Assembly: GCA_900546345.1 (NCBI GenBank)
Contig: URCI01000002.1
Location: 86,946-150,945, forward strand
Origin: an uncultured Prevotella sp.
Lineage (GTDB): Bacteria > Bacteroidota > Bacteroidia > Bacteroidales > Bacteroidaceae
DNA length: 64,000 bases
Direction of reading: 5' to 3'
Part shown: positions 63,778-64,000 of the stretch, one piece after another
Numbering within the stretch: position 1 is the first letter of the stretch
Layout: the number at the start of each line of letters is the position of its first letter
The notes under the pieces: model-generated
The model's input: the letters and a program-made list of their open reading frames with translations, nothing else
What the model was told of the DNA's origin: nothing
Database searches by the model: none
Program-made: the position numbers and the translations under genes

Positions 63778-64000
63778 TCAACCATTCTCTACCGATCCTT
63801 CATCTTTCAGTTTAGGAAGGGACAGATGGTATTTCACTGCCAGAATTCTGATAGACACGATGAAAACGAACACGACGACGACCGTCAGGGCTATATTGGC
63901 GTGCAGCGTGATCATCAACCAATAGATCAATCCTCCCAAAATACTGGCCATGGCGTAAATCTCTTTTTGGAAGATGATGGGCGGACGGTTGAGAAGCACA
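63778..64000 (-). CDS. TRIC/UPF0126 family membrane channel, C-terminal part
   Basis: The last 73 or so codons of a gene whose start lies beyond the right edge. The segment RPPIIFQKEIYAMASILGGLIY matches the second half of the UPF0126 repeat, now called TRIC-type cation channels. Two membrane helices follow or overlap it (about ASILGGLIYWLMITL and ALTVVVVFVFIVSIRIL). The tail is basic and then acidic. The whole protein should be about 200 residues. It is transcribed toward the fimbrial locus but separated from it by that locus's own promoter. Confidence 0.8.
   Translation of the reverse strand, partial: VLLNRPPIIFQKEIYAMASILGGLIYWLMITLHANIALTVVVVFVFIVSIRILAVKYHLSLPKLKDEGSVENG

Overview
The window looks like chromosomal DNA of a Bacteroidales bacterium, most likely Prevotella or a close relative. 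Three things point there. Most genes lack a Shine-Dalgarno sequence and instead have the Bacteroidetes promoter (-33 TTTG/TTGG, about 19-20 nt, -7 TAnnTTTG). There is a type V (FimA/Mfa1-like) fimbrial locus with DUF5119 and DUF3575 partners. A giant secreted protein ends in a type IX secretion-like C-terminal domain. The placement is inferred from gene content, since no rRNA is present. By eye the first 20 kb or so are AT-richer than the last 20 kb.

Region 1 (1-4.5 kb, minus strand) is a coupled glycosyltransferase operon: a hypothetical protein, two GT2 enzymes, a GT4-type enzyme and a zinc-ribbon protein. A partial unknown gene runs off the left edge under its own promoter. Region 2 (4.5-17.6 kb, plus) holds galE, an aminotransferase coupled to a LolC/E-like permease, two tandem acyl-CoA synthetase paralogues, an AddB-like nuclease and clpC. 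clpC has a near-perfect sigma-54 site overlapping an ordinary promoter.

Region 3 (17.6-31.3 kb) has an MltF-type transglycosylase lipoprotein divergent from hisG-hisD-hisC, a TetR regulator divergent from a malic enzyme-phosphotransacetylase fusion, and a complete glycine cleavage operon (gcvT-gcvH-gcvPA-gcvPB-lpdA). Region 4 (31.3-45.6 kb, mostly minus) carries pheT-yebC, an 886-bp gap with a 22-bp tandem repeat, a short DnaJ-type protein, rpsP with a long Ala/Glu tail, and the acn-icd-gltA operon that makes 2-oxoglutarate. It continues with a MORN-repeat/GH25 lysozyme lipoprotein coupled to a membrane protein, a DUF1232 pair and the RNase P RNA gene.

Region 5 (45.7-54.7 kb, plus) has an HtrA/DegP protease and a small secreted protein. 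These are followed by a compact trio of HPr-kinase-like, S26-peptidase-like and PqqD-like proteins, then a 1621-residue surface protein. The trio resembles a peptide-modification cassette without a recognised precursor or radical-SAM enzyme and is my best candidate for an undescribed system. Region 6 (54.7-63.7 kb, minus) is the fimbrial locus: DUF3575, DUF5119 and four fimbrillin-type lipoproteins, with a hairpin after the probable major subunit. The window ends in the 3' part of a TRIC/UPF0126 channel gene. I found no tRNA, rRNA, CRISPR array, intact insertion sequence or integrase.
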